A stretch of DNA of 64,000 nt from Vallitaleaceae bacterium 9-2 (lineage in GTDB: Bacteria > Bacillota > Clostridia > Lachnospirales > Vallitaleaceae), in the NCBI GenBank assembly GCA_038396585.1, contig CP121691.1:2170001-2234000 (forward strand). Reading direction: 5' to 3'. A program made the position numbers and the translations under genes. Under the pieces are notes generated by a model that did not search any database, was not told the origin of the DNA, and worked only from the letters and a program-made list of their open reading frames with translations. Every line of letters starts with the position of its first letter. Within the stretch, counting starts at the first letter, position 1. Shown here piece by piece: positions 36,980 to 45,229 of this stretch.

Positions 36980-37759
36980 TTAATCTCGATTCACCTTAGT
37001 CAAATGCACATTATTGAATGTTTGTACATTCGCACCGACAGCAACATCACTTTGTTCATCCTCAAAGTAAATATATAGTGCTGTCTCCGAAGTTTCACCC
37101 GGTATCATTACATTTTCCCCATCTATAATCCACTGCTCATTAAATAAAACAAGGATATGTACATCATCAATAATTGCACCTGAGTGCTTTTCAAAGCCTT
37201 CTCTATCAAATCCTACTAGTGCATCTAATATATCAACTGCTAGCTCGCCACGAATAACCTTGTATTGTCCTGCATAGTGATTAGATTCATAATCGTTTTC
37301 TTGTTGCCACCATTTGAAAGAACCGTCATCATCCAATTGCAGTTCTGAATAATCCCCCATCACCCATGAATAACCAGTAAGAAACTCTTCTTGTTCATTG
37401 CCTACTGTTATATTATCAAAAACTACTTTCGTATTCTCAATGGCTTCTATATCAGCCTGTGTTTTCACAGGCTCTTCAAAGTCAATATTCCATAAAACAG
37501 CCACAAAGACAATTACTGAGATCATCCCTATTGATGATAAAACAATACTCAAAATACCTAATAATTTCTTAGAACTTCTAATCACTGAAATGATTCCTAG
37601 AATTATCGAAGGAATCCCAAATATAAAGGGCATAACCAACATAAATCCTGTTAAAAAAGCCAATCCCCCTAAAACAATTGCAATAATACCAACCACGTCG
37701 GTTGGTTCCTTCTTAACACCTTCATTTCCCACCACATACTGATTCTCATTATTCTCCAT
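36980..37759 (-). CDS. DUF4190-like membrane protein with extracytoplasmic domain
   Basis: A 259-residue protein. Residues about 20-95 hold three hydrophobic helices (VVGIIAIVLGGLAFLTGFM, LVMPFIFGIPSIILGIISV, GILSIVLSSIGMISVIVFV), as in DUF4190 proteins. The rest, about 100-259, is an outer domain with YSELQLDDDGSFKWW and GQYKVIRGELAVDIL, a lipocalin-like beta pattern. Function unknown. Confidence 0.65.
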   Translation of the reverse strand: MENNENQYVVGNEGVKKEPTDVVGIIAIVLGGLAFLTGFMLVMPFIFGIPSIILGIISVIRSSKKLLGILSIVLSSIGMISVIVFVAVLWNIDFEEPVKTQADIEAIENTKVVFDNITVGNEQEEFLTGYSWVMGDYSELQLDDDGSFKWWQQENDYESNHYAGQYKVIRGELAVDILDALVGFDREGFEKHSGAIIDDVHILVLFNEQWIIDGENVMIPGETSETALYIYFEDEQSDVAVGANVQTFNNVHLTKVNRD

Positions 37760-37949
37760 TTTTACTCTCCCATCGTAATATATTTTTATTTATATAGTAT
37801 AGCCCACATACAAATAAGTAGTCGGCTATATTAACAGAATTATATTCACACTCACAGTCCCTATTATTCAAAACTTGTTTGCTCATCAAGTATCATATAT
37901 TTTACTTTTCAGGTAAACATCCATGATATCTGATGTAGTCTACGAAAGT

Positions 37950-38531
37950 CTAAGATAGCCTTGGAATAAACTGCTTTGCAAATTCAATCTTCTCGTCTTC
38001 ACTATTAAACTCTCCAAGATAAGCCAAAACCTCTACTGCAAAGTCGACAAATGCAATTCCTTTAGCTGTAATAATATTCTTGTCACATACCACTCTTTCA
38101 TCAAGATAATTCTCCCATTCAAACGGATCATCTATACAAAATCGTTTTCTTTTTTCATCATCCCATGCAGTAATAGATGTCGTATATCTAATGCCATTCA
38201 ATACATCAGCTTTGGCAACTATCCAGGGAGCAGCACAAATCGAAGCAATCAACTTATTATCTGAATTAAGTCGTCTTATAAAAGAAATTAGTTCATTACT
38301 AATTCCAGTCATCCAACCTCCTGGAATAATAACACCCACAACGTCTTCTAGTTGTATATCTGATATCTTCATGTGTGGGGTAAACTGCATACCAGATGCA
38401 CTATTCACAGCTTCTAATTTCTCTGATAGTGTAATAACTTCATAACCTAAATCTCTCTTAAGCACATGCACTAAAAGTGATACTTCAAAATCTGCCATCT
38501 CATCATAAATATACAAACATATCCGCTTCAT
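37950..38531 (-). CDS. DJ-1/PfpI family protein
   Basis: A 193-residue class I amidotransferase-like protein of the DJ-1/PfpI family. ICLYIYDEMADFEV has the conserved glutamate position, GVIIPGGWMTG is the nucleophile-elbow approach and LIASICAAPWIVA holds the reactive cysteine. Start at the ATG at 38531, which has GGAGG five bases upstream. Members act as protease-like, deglycase-like or stress proteins; not distinguishable here. Confidence 0.82.
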   Translation of the reverse strand: MKRICLYIYDEMADFEVSLLVHVLKRDLGYEVITLSEKLEAVNSASGMQFTPHMKISDIQLEDVVGVIIPGGWMTGISNELISFIRRLNSDNKLIASICAAPWIVAKADVLNGIRYTTSITAWDDEKRKRFCIDDPFEWENYLDERVVCDKNIITAKGIAFVDFAVEVLAYLGEFNSEDEKIEFAKQFIPRLS

Positions 38532-38561
38532 AAAAACCTCCAACTTCCGCATTATTATTTT

Positions 38562-38626
38562 GCCGAACCGCTGATGTAAACCTGACTCGGTTTTCCAACT
38601 GAGTGTCGCTGGATCATATGTTAGAC
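38562..38626. repeat. attC-like site (possible outlying cassette boundary)
   Basis: GCCGAAC at the left and a consensus GTTAGAC at the right bound 65 bases. In the middle ACTCGGTT-TTCC-AACTGAGT forms a hairpin (one G-T pair). It lies 19 bases past the stop codon of the lipoprotein gene at 38646 and 30 bases ahead of the DJ-1 gene, the same geometry as the sites of the array at 42.9-55.1 kb. Left core is one base off consensus (G in place of a pyrimidine). Confidence 0.45.
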
Positions 38627-38645
38627 GACATTTTTTCAGGACGGC

Positions 38646-39251
38646 TTATTCAAGTATAACTCCTAACATCTTCAGTAAATGATCGTTATCCTCTAAAAAA
38701 TCAAACGCATCATTCTCATATTCATATGATTCAATTGAGTATTCATACAAATTCCCATTAATTTTAATCTCATTGATACTAATAGAGATTCTAGGAAAAG
38801 TTTCTGCCGAGAAGATCACCTCGTCTACAGCTTCTCCGATTTCAAGTGAGACCTTCTTAGAACCTTTAAACACCGCATCAAATTCAGGTTTATATTCAAC
38901 AATATCAGCTTTGTCAATACCAAACTCGATTTCATTTCTATACGTTATTATTTCATAGTCAATCTCAATCTCCACGCTTTTATCGCTATAATTCGCCATT
39001 TCAATAATAAACAAGGTAGGATCTACCTTGTTTACATAACCTTCATCAAAGTATGGCTCATTGACATACTCATTGTTATACTCATATTCAAGCAATTCTG
39101 TTTCAAAGATATCAAACCTTACATCTATCAATGGTTCTTCTTTAGCTTTATCGCTATTACTTTCTTCATTATCAATTGGTTTTTCATCATTATTCATGTT
39201 TGTGCATCCAATCATTATCAATAGACACAAAAAAACAGGTATGCTTCTCAT
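38646..39251 (-). CDS. Lipoprotein of unknown function
   Basis: A 201-residue lipoprotein: IPVFLCLLIMIGCTN is the signal with lipobox, followed by an acidic linker (DEKPIDNEESNSDKAKEE) and a beta-rich domain (VDEVIFSAETFPRISISIN). Start at ATG 39251 with AAAGGAG upstream; the frame extends to 39296 without support. A possible attC-like site follows the gene. Confidence 0.65.
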   Translation of the reverse strand: MRSIPVFLCLLIMIGCTNMNNDEKPIDNEESNSDKAKEEPLIDVRFDIFETELLEYEYNNEYVNEPYFDEGYVNKVDPTLFIIEMANYSDKSVEIEIDYEIITYRNEIEFGIDKADIVEYKPEFDAVFKGSKKVSLEIGEAVDEVIFSAETFPRISISINEIKINGNLYEYSIESYEYENDAFDFLEDNDHLLKMLGVILE

Positions 39252-39355
39252 TACATTCTCCTTTTCCAACTTTATATAGAATGAAAAATACCACATAGCG
39301 AACCCTATAGTTCTTGTTCAATCGGTCATGTCGTTAAATGGCTGTTTTACTAGTG

Positions 39356-39760
39356 TTATGCTCCCAAAAGTGGTAACTTCTTTATCTTATGATATTTAAG
39401 CGCCAATGATAAACAATGTTTTAATTCATTAACAGGTTGTTCTTCTGAAATCTTTAATATGATTGCTCGATTACCTTCGAACTCTAATGTATTCCTATAT
39501 AATTCTCTAAATGTTTCTATTAATGTCGTACTGCATATAAAAAATATATAGAAGTTATCCGGCGTCTTTTCTTTCCAGTCCATCCTAATCGGACTGCCAT
39601 CTGGTGCTTTAAAACATGGCTCGCCCCATTTTAAGCTTTCTTCAATCAAGTCAATTTTTTCATCTTTAGCCACTTCATATAATATCTCTTTCATACGAAA
39701 AGCTAAAGCTTTTGCAGTCTTTGGATAGGTATTAAACCTTTCATCTATTGGATTACCCAA
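39356..39760 (-). CDS. DUF1801 domain protein
   Basis: A 134-residue protein with the DUF1801 (YdhG-like) pattern: IDLIEESLKWGEPCFK, then IRMDWKEKTPDNFYIFF and the end GNRAIILKISEEQPVNELK. I prefer the TTG at 39760, eight bases after AGGAGG; the GTG at 39769 overlaps the ribosome binding site. Related to FrataxIn-like/iron chaperone names in databases without firm function. Confidence 0.75.
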   Translation of the reverse strand: MGNPIDERFNTYPKTAKALAFRMKEILYEVAKDEKIDLIEESLKWGEPCFKAPDGSPIRMDWKEKTPDNFYIFFICSTTLIETFRELYRNTLEFEGNRAIILKISEEQPVNELKHCLSLALKYHKIKKLPLLGA

Positions 39761-39792
39761 TTGTTGCACCTCCTCTTATGCTTTTAATGTAA

Positions 39793-40206
39793 GCTACATA
39801 TATTCATGCTTTTGATTTATTAACATCAATTCCTGGAGTTGGCGAAATTACTGCCATTACCATACTCTCAGAAATCGGTGATATCCATAATTTCAACTCA
39901 TCAAAACAACTAGTCGCTTATGCCGGTATTGATCCGTCTGTTCATCAGTCCGGTTCCTATACTGCTCGGAATTCAAAAATTTCTAAGCGTGGTACACCTT
40001 ACTTACGAAAAGCTCTTTACCAGGCCACTGTAGCTGGTATTTCCAATCGAAAAACCGGACCTGTTAACATGACTTTACATAAATATTATATCTTAAAAAA
40101 AACTCAAGGCAAACCTACAAAAGTTGCTATCATTGCTACTTGCAATAAACTTCTTAGAATCATTTACGCCATGCTTACTAATGGCGAACTGTATGTTCAA
40201 CAATAA
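39793..40206 (+). mobile_element. IS110-family transposase remnant (C-terminal part)
   Basis: An open frame of 137 codons without a start encodes the C-terminal Transposase_20 domain of an IS110 transposase. TSIPGVGEITAITILSEIG is the helix-hairpin-helix, followed by AYAGIDPSVHQSGSY, SKRGTPYLRKALYQA and KVAIIATCNKLLRIIYAML, stop at 40204-40206. The N-terminal DEDD catalytic part is missing, and the fragment begins right after a TAA at 39790. It lies opposite in strand to its neighbours. Inactive by itself. Confidence 0.85.
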
Positions 40207-40284
40207 TTAGTTTAAATTTTGAGAGGTCTTTTTGTTGTGCCTTTTTTTATTCTAAAAACTTTTACTTGACTGGGATTAGCTGGT

Positions 40285-40887
40285 TTATGTGACGTCTGAT
40301 ACGGACAAATCCAATTCACAAAACCTTTCTGACAAATACCCTAAAAAAGCTTCGTACTTCTTTTCACTCCAAAAACTGAATGGATAATCTCTATTCTCAG
40401 TCGATACAACAATGTTATATAAATCATCTTTCTTATAATGTCTGATATCAGAAAGACTTACTTTGAAATCACCTAAAATGAAATATTCATCATTCTCATA
40501 AATTGTATTATGGTTAACGACCTTAGTCATTAAAGGCATAATCATAGAAATTACAAATAGATAATCTATCTTCTGCAATAATAACATTAGTAAAACAAGA
40601 AAATTGATGATACATAGTGCTATAAATTGAAAATACTTAGAGAACAATTTTGGATTATACAGCTTTCTCAAACGCATACTCTTTACTCTAGATTGAATTA
40701 TATAATTCCTTGAAAAATAGATAATCGTATGAATAGCAACATATCCGTAAACCAGACTATATGGAATCAATTTCGTATCCAATTGTTCTATATCATAGAA
40801 ACGAAAAAGTAAATACATCGATATTATAAAAGACATATAAACTATTGTAAAAATTCTATTCTCCTTCTTCGTTAAAATTGTATCCAT
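40285..40887 (-). CDS. Membrane protein of unknown function
   Basis: A 200-residue protein with two pairs of hydrophobic helices (IFTIVYMSFIISMYLLF, LVYGYVAIHTIIYF and FIALCIINFLVLLMLLLQ, FVISMIMPLMTKVV) and a cytoplasmic C-terminus that looks like a PH-like/YcxB-type strand pattern (YFILGDFKVSLSDIRHYKK). Start at ATG 40887 behind GGAGG. The gene is bracketed by an inverted repeat (40286-40306 and 40914-40936). Confidence 0.55.
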   Translation of the reverse strand: MDTILTKKENRIFTIVYMSFIISMYLLFRFYDIEQLDTKLIPYSLVYGYVAIHTIIYFSRNYIIQSRVKSMRLRKLYNPKLFSKYFQFIALCIINFLVLLMLLLQKIDYLFVISMIMPLMTKVVNHNTIYENDEYFILGDFKVSLSDIRHYKKDDLYNIVVSTENRDYPFSFWSEKKYEAFLGYLSERFCELDLSVSDVT

Positions 40888-40950
40888 TAATTTTATTCCT
40901 CCGTATTTATAATGGCTAGTATCGGATGTCACATAACATCCCGTAAGCTC

Positions 40951-41566
40951 TCAATCCACTTCATGTTCATGACCACATTTTGGGCATTTTATTGTTCTCT
41001 TTCTTGATATCTCTTCCATAAATCCCGAACTTAATATACCAGTAGGTAAGGCGACTAATCCAATACCAGTTATAGCAATTATTGATGATAACACTTTTCC
41101 AACTCCAGTAACAGGATATATATCACCATAACCAACTGTAGTTAATGTTGCAATCGCCCACCAAAACGAAGCAACAATATTAGGAAACCCTTCTGGTTGT
41201 ATTTCGTGTTCAGCGTAATATATTAGTGTCGAAGATATAAGAACTATTAATATCATAATCGAAATCGTTGCTAATAGCTCTTCTTTCTTATCACGAATTA
41301 CCTTAGCTATCAAGTTCAATGCTTTGGAATATCTATTAAGTTTGAATATTCTAAATATCCGTGTTAATCGCAGTATTCTTAAAAATCTCAAGTCAAACGG
41401 GATAATCATCGGCAGGTAAAATGGTAAAATTGCAAACAAATCAACCAATGCCATAAATGAAAATATATATAAAACCCTAGATATCGCTTTCGATTTCCCT
41501 TCATATTTCAAATCAGCAGTCCACACTCTTAGCAAATATTCAATCGTAAATATTGTTACTGTGAAT
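40951..41566 (-). pseudogene. Voltage-gated potassium channel, 5'-truncated by the IS3 element
   Basis: The frame encodes the end of S2, then S3-S6 of a Kv-type channel: LLRVWT, the arginine-rich S4 RFLRILRLTRIFRIFKLNRY, the selectivity filter in ATLTTVGYGDIYP and S6 GIGLVALPTGILSSGF. It ends with a CPKCGHEHE zinc-ribbon-like tail. The open frame continues upstream as FTVTIFTIEY up to the IS boundary at 41566 and has no start, so S1 and most of S2 are lost. Probably nonfunctional. Confidence 0.85.
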
Positions 41567-41642
41567 TGTTCTGATACAATAAAGTTGTAACACCAAGAGC
41601 GAGTTTGATGATATAATTCAAACTTGAAAAGGAGTTACGATT

Positions 41643-41930
41643 ATGGCAAATAACAAATATGATAAGGTCCTCCAGGACAAAATTATCCGTCTTCATCTTG
41701 AAGAAGGAAGAACCATCAAAAGTTTAAGCGACGAATACAACTTAGGTAATGGCACACTCAGATATTGGCTGAATAAGCACCGTGAAGAATGCAAGAACAA
41801 CCCACAGTTACAAAGCGAAACAAATCAAATGCTTGAAATTCAACGCTTGAAGAAGGAACTTGCCGAGACCAAGAAAGAGAATGATTTCTTAAAAAAGGCA
41901 GCAGCATTCTTCGCGAAGGAAATCGACTAA
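41643..41930 (+). CDS. IS3-family transposase OrfA (helix-turn-helix)
   Basis: A 95-residue protein with the IS3/IS911 N-terminal helix-turn-helix (LEEGRTIKSLSDEYNLGNGT) and a leucine-zipper-like C-terminus (LEIQRLKKELAETKKENDF). It ends shortly after the slippery sequence A AAA AAG at 41891-41897, where -1 shifting enters the OrfB frame. Ribosome binding site AAGGAG. Confidence 0.9.
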   Translation: MANNKYDKVLQDKIIRLHLEEGRTIKSLSDEYNLGNGTLRYWLNKHREECKNNPQLQSETNQMLEIQRLKKELAETKKENDFLKKAAAFFAKEID

Positions 41931-42784
41931 AGAAGTACGAGTTTATTCGTGAGTATCATCTAGAGTTTGGCGTAAACTGGTTGCTAAATAAACTTAGCCT
42001 TTACCCAAATGACTACTACAATTACCTAAAAGACCGCAAAGCAGCCTATCGTCAGCAAAAAGAAACATTGAAGCAACAGATCAAAGATGTGTATCACGAA
42101 CTTAACGGAGCCATTGGTTACCGAATGATCTGCGATTTACTGAACCGTAAAGGGATTCAGTGCTCTTATGGTACCGTTTATTCATACATGCGTGAAATAG
42201 GCATTAAAGCCATTGTACGTCGCAAGAAGAATCCGTATATCAAAGGTTATCAGCATCACATTTTTGATAACCTGTTAGGACAAAACTTTACTGCTGCAAA
42301 GCCTAATCAGGTTTGGTGTACCGATTTTACATACCTTAGTCTGAAGAATGGTTCTAAACGCTACAATTGTAGCATTATCGACCTATATGACCGCAGTATT
42401 ATAGCTAGTCTCAACAGTAAATGGATTGATTCTAACCTTGCCATAGAGACCTTGGAGGTTGCACTAGAGGCAAATCCTGTAAGGGATGAATTGATTCTCC
42501 ACAGCGACCAGGGGTCGCAATACGCCTCAAGGGATTTCATTGCCTACTGTGCTAATAATGAGATTACTCAAAGTATGAGCAGAGCCGGCAATCCGTATGA
42601 CAACGCTCCGATGGAACGTTTCTATAATACATTGAAAACAGAGTTCGTATATCAGTACTCTTTTGAGACCGATGAAGATCTTAACCAAGGCATCTATGAA
42701 TACATCTTCGATTGGTATAACCATCGTAGACCACACTCATATAACGGTGGTAAGACGCCATTTGAAATGAGACATTCAAACTAG
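41897..42784 (+). CDS. IS3-family transposase OrfB (DDE integrase), made by -1 frameshift
   Basis: In the -1 frame after 41897 the reading continues without stop as GSSILREGNRLKKYEFIREY and on through the integrase. The part usually called OrfB from a TTG at 41981 is 267 residues. The DDE triad is visible: WCTDFTYLS, LHSDQGSQYAS and PYDNAPMERFYNTLK. HTH_21 region is GYRMICDLLNRKG. Intact, so the element may be active. Confidence 0.88.
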   Translation, partial: GSSILREGNRLKKYEFIREYHLEFGVNWLLNKLSLYPNDYYNYLKDRKAAYRQQKETLKQQIKDVYHELNGAIGYRMICDLLNRKGIQCSYGTVYSYMREIGIKAIVRRKKNPYIKGYQHHIFDNLLGQNFTAAKPNQVWCTDFTYLSLKNGSKRYNCSIIDLYDRSIIASLNSKWIDSNLAIETLEVALEANPVRDELILHSDQGSQYASRDFIAYCANNEITQSMSRAGNPYDNAPMERFYNTLKTEFVYQYSFETDEDLNQGIYEYIFDWYNHRRPHSYNGGKTPFEMRHSN

Positions 42785-42817
42785 CCACTGGTATGACAAT
42801 TTTGCTTGACTAGAACA

Positions 42818-42870
42818 CAACCACCTAACACTAATATTGCACTCAACATAAGTATAAAAAATTTATTCAT
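42818..42870 (-). pseudogene. Lipoprotein gene start, cut off by the IS3 element
   Basis: MNKFFILMLSAILVLGGC is a complete lipoprotein signal peptide with lipobox, start ATG at 42868-42870 and AAAGGAT ribosome binding site. The frame enters the IS exactly after the lipobox cysteine. The remainder is not found on the other side of the element. It lies next to an attC site and was probably the next cassette gene of the array. Confidence 0.75.
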
Positions 42871-42901
42871 ATTTATCCTTTCATTACAGAGTATGTATTG
42901 C

Positions 42902-43028
42902 GTATAACGTTCTCGTGTTTGAGAGGCCGTTGAGTTTACAGTGCTTGCTTATGTCAGTCACCGCTTGCGGTCGACTAACTCAAGCGCGCCTCGGTTAGCG
43001 ATACGGTCTTTCAAACACCATGTTAGAA
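42902..43028. repeat. attC site A (127 bp)
   Basis: Bounded by GTATAAC and GTTAGAA. The arms GTGTTTGAGAGGCCGT (42915-42930) and ACGGTCTTTCAAACAC pair with two mismatches, giving a long imperfect stem. It lies 17 bases after the stop codon of the ATPase-nuclease cassette. The core triplets AAC and GTT are kept, the outer bases deviate from strict RYYYAAC/GTTRRRY. Confidence 0.75.
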
Positions 43029-43045
43029 GCTGTATATTACGGAAA

Positions 43046-44734
43046 CTATGTAAACTTTAAATCTAGTTCATCTTCCATATATTCTCTTAACCGTATTACT
43101 TCAATTTTAATTGTAGTTTGGTCAGAATCCAAAAAATATTTCTTCTTTCCATTAACTACTGCAAACTTAAATACCCTGTCTATACTATCAACTTTAGAAG
43201 TCATCACTGTACCATCTTTAATATCACTATTAAACTCCCAACAAATAACCTTTCGGATATTTTGAAATGAATGGTTAAACTCATTTTTGTTTAGAATATA
43301 CTTCAATTCAACATACCAAAATTCAGAATCTGTTACTTGAGCCGGAGAATTATTTCTAGCTAATATATCTATACCTAATGATGTATTATAATCTAATGGT
43401 TCAAAATCAAAATTATCTGGATAGAAATTATATATAGTATTAAACAAAATTGATAATTCAGATTCATTTTTGGGTTCAATCAATCTAACTTTATCATGTT
43501 GTATAAACTTTCTCTTTCGTACATTTTCACTTCTTTTTTTAAACTCTATCTTTTCAATTTCTTTAGTTCGATGCTCATTTTGCCATTGCTTTAAGGTGTA
43601 GATTTCCTTTTTATATAAATCCTCATTAACTTCATCTAAGCAATTTTGAATCTCTCCTTTTACCGCTTCTAAATGGTCAATATTTGTATTAGCAATAGTA
43701 CCTCTATTCGCTGTTAATTTAAAATGTTGACAGTTTACAAATGCATGTAGCATTACAACAGAGTTTGAACCTGTACCAAAGTTGCTTACCCAACTATTCT
43801 TATTTTCTATTGGTATATAGTCTTTACATAGCCAAAGTCCATATCTATCTGATACTTTGTATTTACCCGTTCTTCTTGACTTTCTTTCTGCGAGCATATG
43901 ATTATATTTCCGCTTAGCTTTATCACCTTCTACATATATTACTACATCGTATTTAATATACGGAAACCTATCTAAAGTGCAATCTTCCCAAACATACTTT
44001 TTAACAAAATGGTCAACTGCATCCGTTTTAAAATCCTCAAAAAGTTGATTTATATCACTATTTTCTTTAGCAAAGCGATGCCCAAACTCAAGCACCTCAT
44101 ACCCATCTTCTTTATCAAGTGCAGATAACTTAATTGTGAATGCCTTGGGATTGTTACCTTCAAATTCTTTTTCAACTGAACCATGTTTCGTGAACCAATA
44201 AATGTAATCTACAATGATATCTTGTCTGTAATGTGATGTCTCTTTTGAATAATTTTCAAGAATTATTTTTGTGCCTTTTTGTGTAGTTTCTGGATCTATA
44301 GTTTTAACTTTAGGTTCATGTAATATCCCTCTATTTAAAGACCTAAAAGGGTTATCACAATATGAATGAAAAGCTTCTTCACCTGTAGATGTGGTCACTT
44401 CAATCCTTTCTGCACGTAAGTAGATCTTTGTACCGTGACCTTTTTCTCCAATTAAATCTGGATTGCCCTTAGAACTGGAATCACCAAGATTCCAAAAATT
44501 TTGTGTCAATCTATCATATGTCATTCCTTCACCATCATCAGTAAAACTCATCATTAACACATCTGATCCCTGTGTTGTATCAATATAGATATCAATAGAT
44601 AACTCAGAAGCACCTTTATCATATGAATTTGATATTGCTTCTCTAATTACTTCTAATGGATTCCCAAAATCACTGGCAATTTCTAAAAACTCATTTTCTT
44701 GGTTTACCTTTGGTACAATTGTTTGATATGACAT
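43046..44734 (-). CDS. GHKL ATPase fused to a PD-(D/E)XK-like C-terminal domain (cassette gene, defence candidate)
   Basis: A 562-residue protein. Residues about 20-190 are a GHKL (Hsp90/MutL/MORC-type) ATPase: LEVIREAISNSYDKGA (N box), SFTDDGEGMTYD (DxGxG-type) and GEKGHGTKIYLRAE (lid). The C-terminal region, about 440-540, has NTSLGIDILARNNSP followed by EFWYVELKYILNKN, i.e. an acidic residue and ExK as in PD-(D/E)XK nucleases. ATPase-nuclease fusions of this kind are typical of anti-phage effectors; function here is inference. It is flanked by attC A and B, so it is a gene cassette. Confidence 0.8.
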   Translation of the reverse strand: MSYQTIVPKVNQENEFLEIASDFGNPLEVIREAISNSYDKGASELSIDIYIDTTQGSDVLMMSFTDDGEGMTYDRLTQNFWNLGDSSSKGNPDLIGEKGHGTKIYLRAERIEVTTSTGEEAFHSYCDNPFRSLNRGILHEPKVKTIDPETTQKGTKIILENYSKETSHYRQDIIVDYIYWFTKHGSVEKEFEGNNPKAFTIKLSALDKEDGYEVLEFGHRFAKENSDINQLFEDFKTDAVDHFVKKYVWEDCTLDRFPYIKYDVVIYVEGDKAKRKYNHMLAERKSRRTGKYKVSDRYGLWLCKDYIPIENKNSWVSNFGTGSNSVVMLHAFVNCQHFKLTANRGTIANTNIDHLEAVKGEIQNCLDEVNEDLYKKEIYTLKQWQNEHRTKEIEKIEFKKRSENVRKRKFIQHDKVRLIEPKNESELSILFNTIYNFYPDNFDFEPLDYNTSLGIDILARNNSPAQVTDSEFWYVELKYILNKNEFNHSFQNIRKVICWEFNSDIKDGTVMTSKVDSIDRVFKFAVVNGKKKYFLDSDQTTIKIEVIRLREYMEDELDLKFT

Positions 44735-44771
44735 ATACTATTCTCCTTTTTTATATATAGTAATATATTGC

Positions 44772-44845
44772 TTCTAACGTTCCTGCAGTTCCCGACTTGT
44801 GCATCCTCCGATTTCCTGTACATGTTGGGAACTGGCGTGTTAGAT
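44772..44845. repeat. attC site B (74 bp)
   Basis: TTCTAAC at one end and GTTAGAT at the other. CAGTTCCC and GGGAACTG form the outer stem. Central CATCCTCCGATTTCCTG is shared nearly unchanged with sites D and E. It lies 37 bases upstream of the ATPase-nuclease gene. Confidence 0.8.
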
Positions 44846-44895
44846 GATGCCCTACCTTTCCGAGGAATTAAGCCATGGACGGCGTAGTGACGACT
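44839..44895. repeat. Cassette 3'-flank repeat R1, copy 1
   Basis: About 57 bases starting GTTAGATGATGCCCTACC and ending GTAGTGACGACT. It recurs with few mismatches at 45925-45981. The remainder of the 44.9-45.2 kb gap shows no gene; it must be the 3' part of the 45230 cassette. Confidence 0.75.
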
Positions 44896-45132
44896 ACTTA
44901 TATTTTCTCAATCTTATTAACGTTAATAAATTTCACTTATATATTAAATTTCAATTTGACGCTGAGTTAACTAATTATTCATAGTCTATATCGAATTACT
45001 AGAAAAACCAATTACAACGGTAGTAAATGGTACTTCTTAAAAATTTTATTGTAATTTTTCCTGATGTGAATTTATATTGCTTTTTAAAGCCTTAATCATT
45101 CACTTGGAAATTTCAGAAAAATTTATCACAGG

Positions 45133-45158
45133 TACTACAAGAGTTACCTCTTGTAGTA
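45133..45158. repeat. Perfect 11-bp hairpin in a non-coding gap
   Basis: TACTACAAGAG-TTAC-CTCTTGTAGTA. No run of T follows on either strand, so it is not a clear terminator. A lone GTTAGGC core-like motif lies at 45175-45181, which could mark a decayed cassette end between the lipoprotein gene and attC B. Confidence 0.5.
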
Positions 45159-45229
45159 ATAATAACTTTGTTTTGTTAGGCCCTGGATAGGATAATGTAG
45201 TCCCTCACCATCAAATAGAATTTTTTATT

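Larger units (their letters stand above)
41567..42817 (+). mobile_element. IS3-family insertion sequence (complete, 1251 bp)
   Basis: Terminal inverted repeats start TGTTCT at both ends (41567-41572, and AGAACA at 42812-42817) and continue with partial match for about 28 bases. Two overlapping transposase frames with an A6G slippery site fill the element. The 3-bp flanks differ (AAT left, CAA right), so no target duplication is left. Left flank is a truncated channel gene, right flank a truncated lipoprotein gene. Confidence 0.85.

Noticed and set aside
33088-38531. Cassette array extending back to 33 kb
   Set aside because: Intergenic regions there lack RYYYAAC/GTTRRRY pairs; only one candidate site was found, at 38562-38626.
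39297-39361. AGCGAAC...GTTATGC as a further attC site
   Set aside because: Both cores deviate, the right core overlaps the DUF1801 stop codon, and the arms pair poorly.
40286-40936. Inverted repeat (TTTATGTGACGTCTGATACGG against TTATGTGACATCCGATACTAG) around the 40285 membrane gene as ends of a mobile element
   Set aside because: No transposase inside, and repeat ends do not look like a known IS; kept only as a note in the gene entry.
45133-45158. Perfect hairpin as a terminator
   Set aside because: No T tract on either strand and no gene end within 70 bases.
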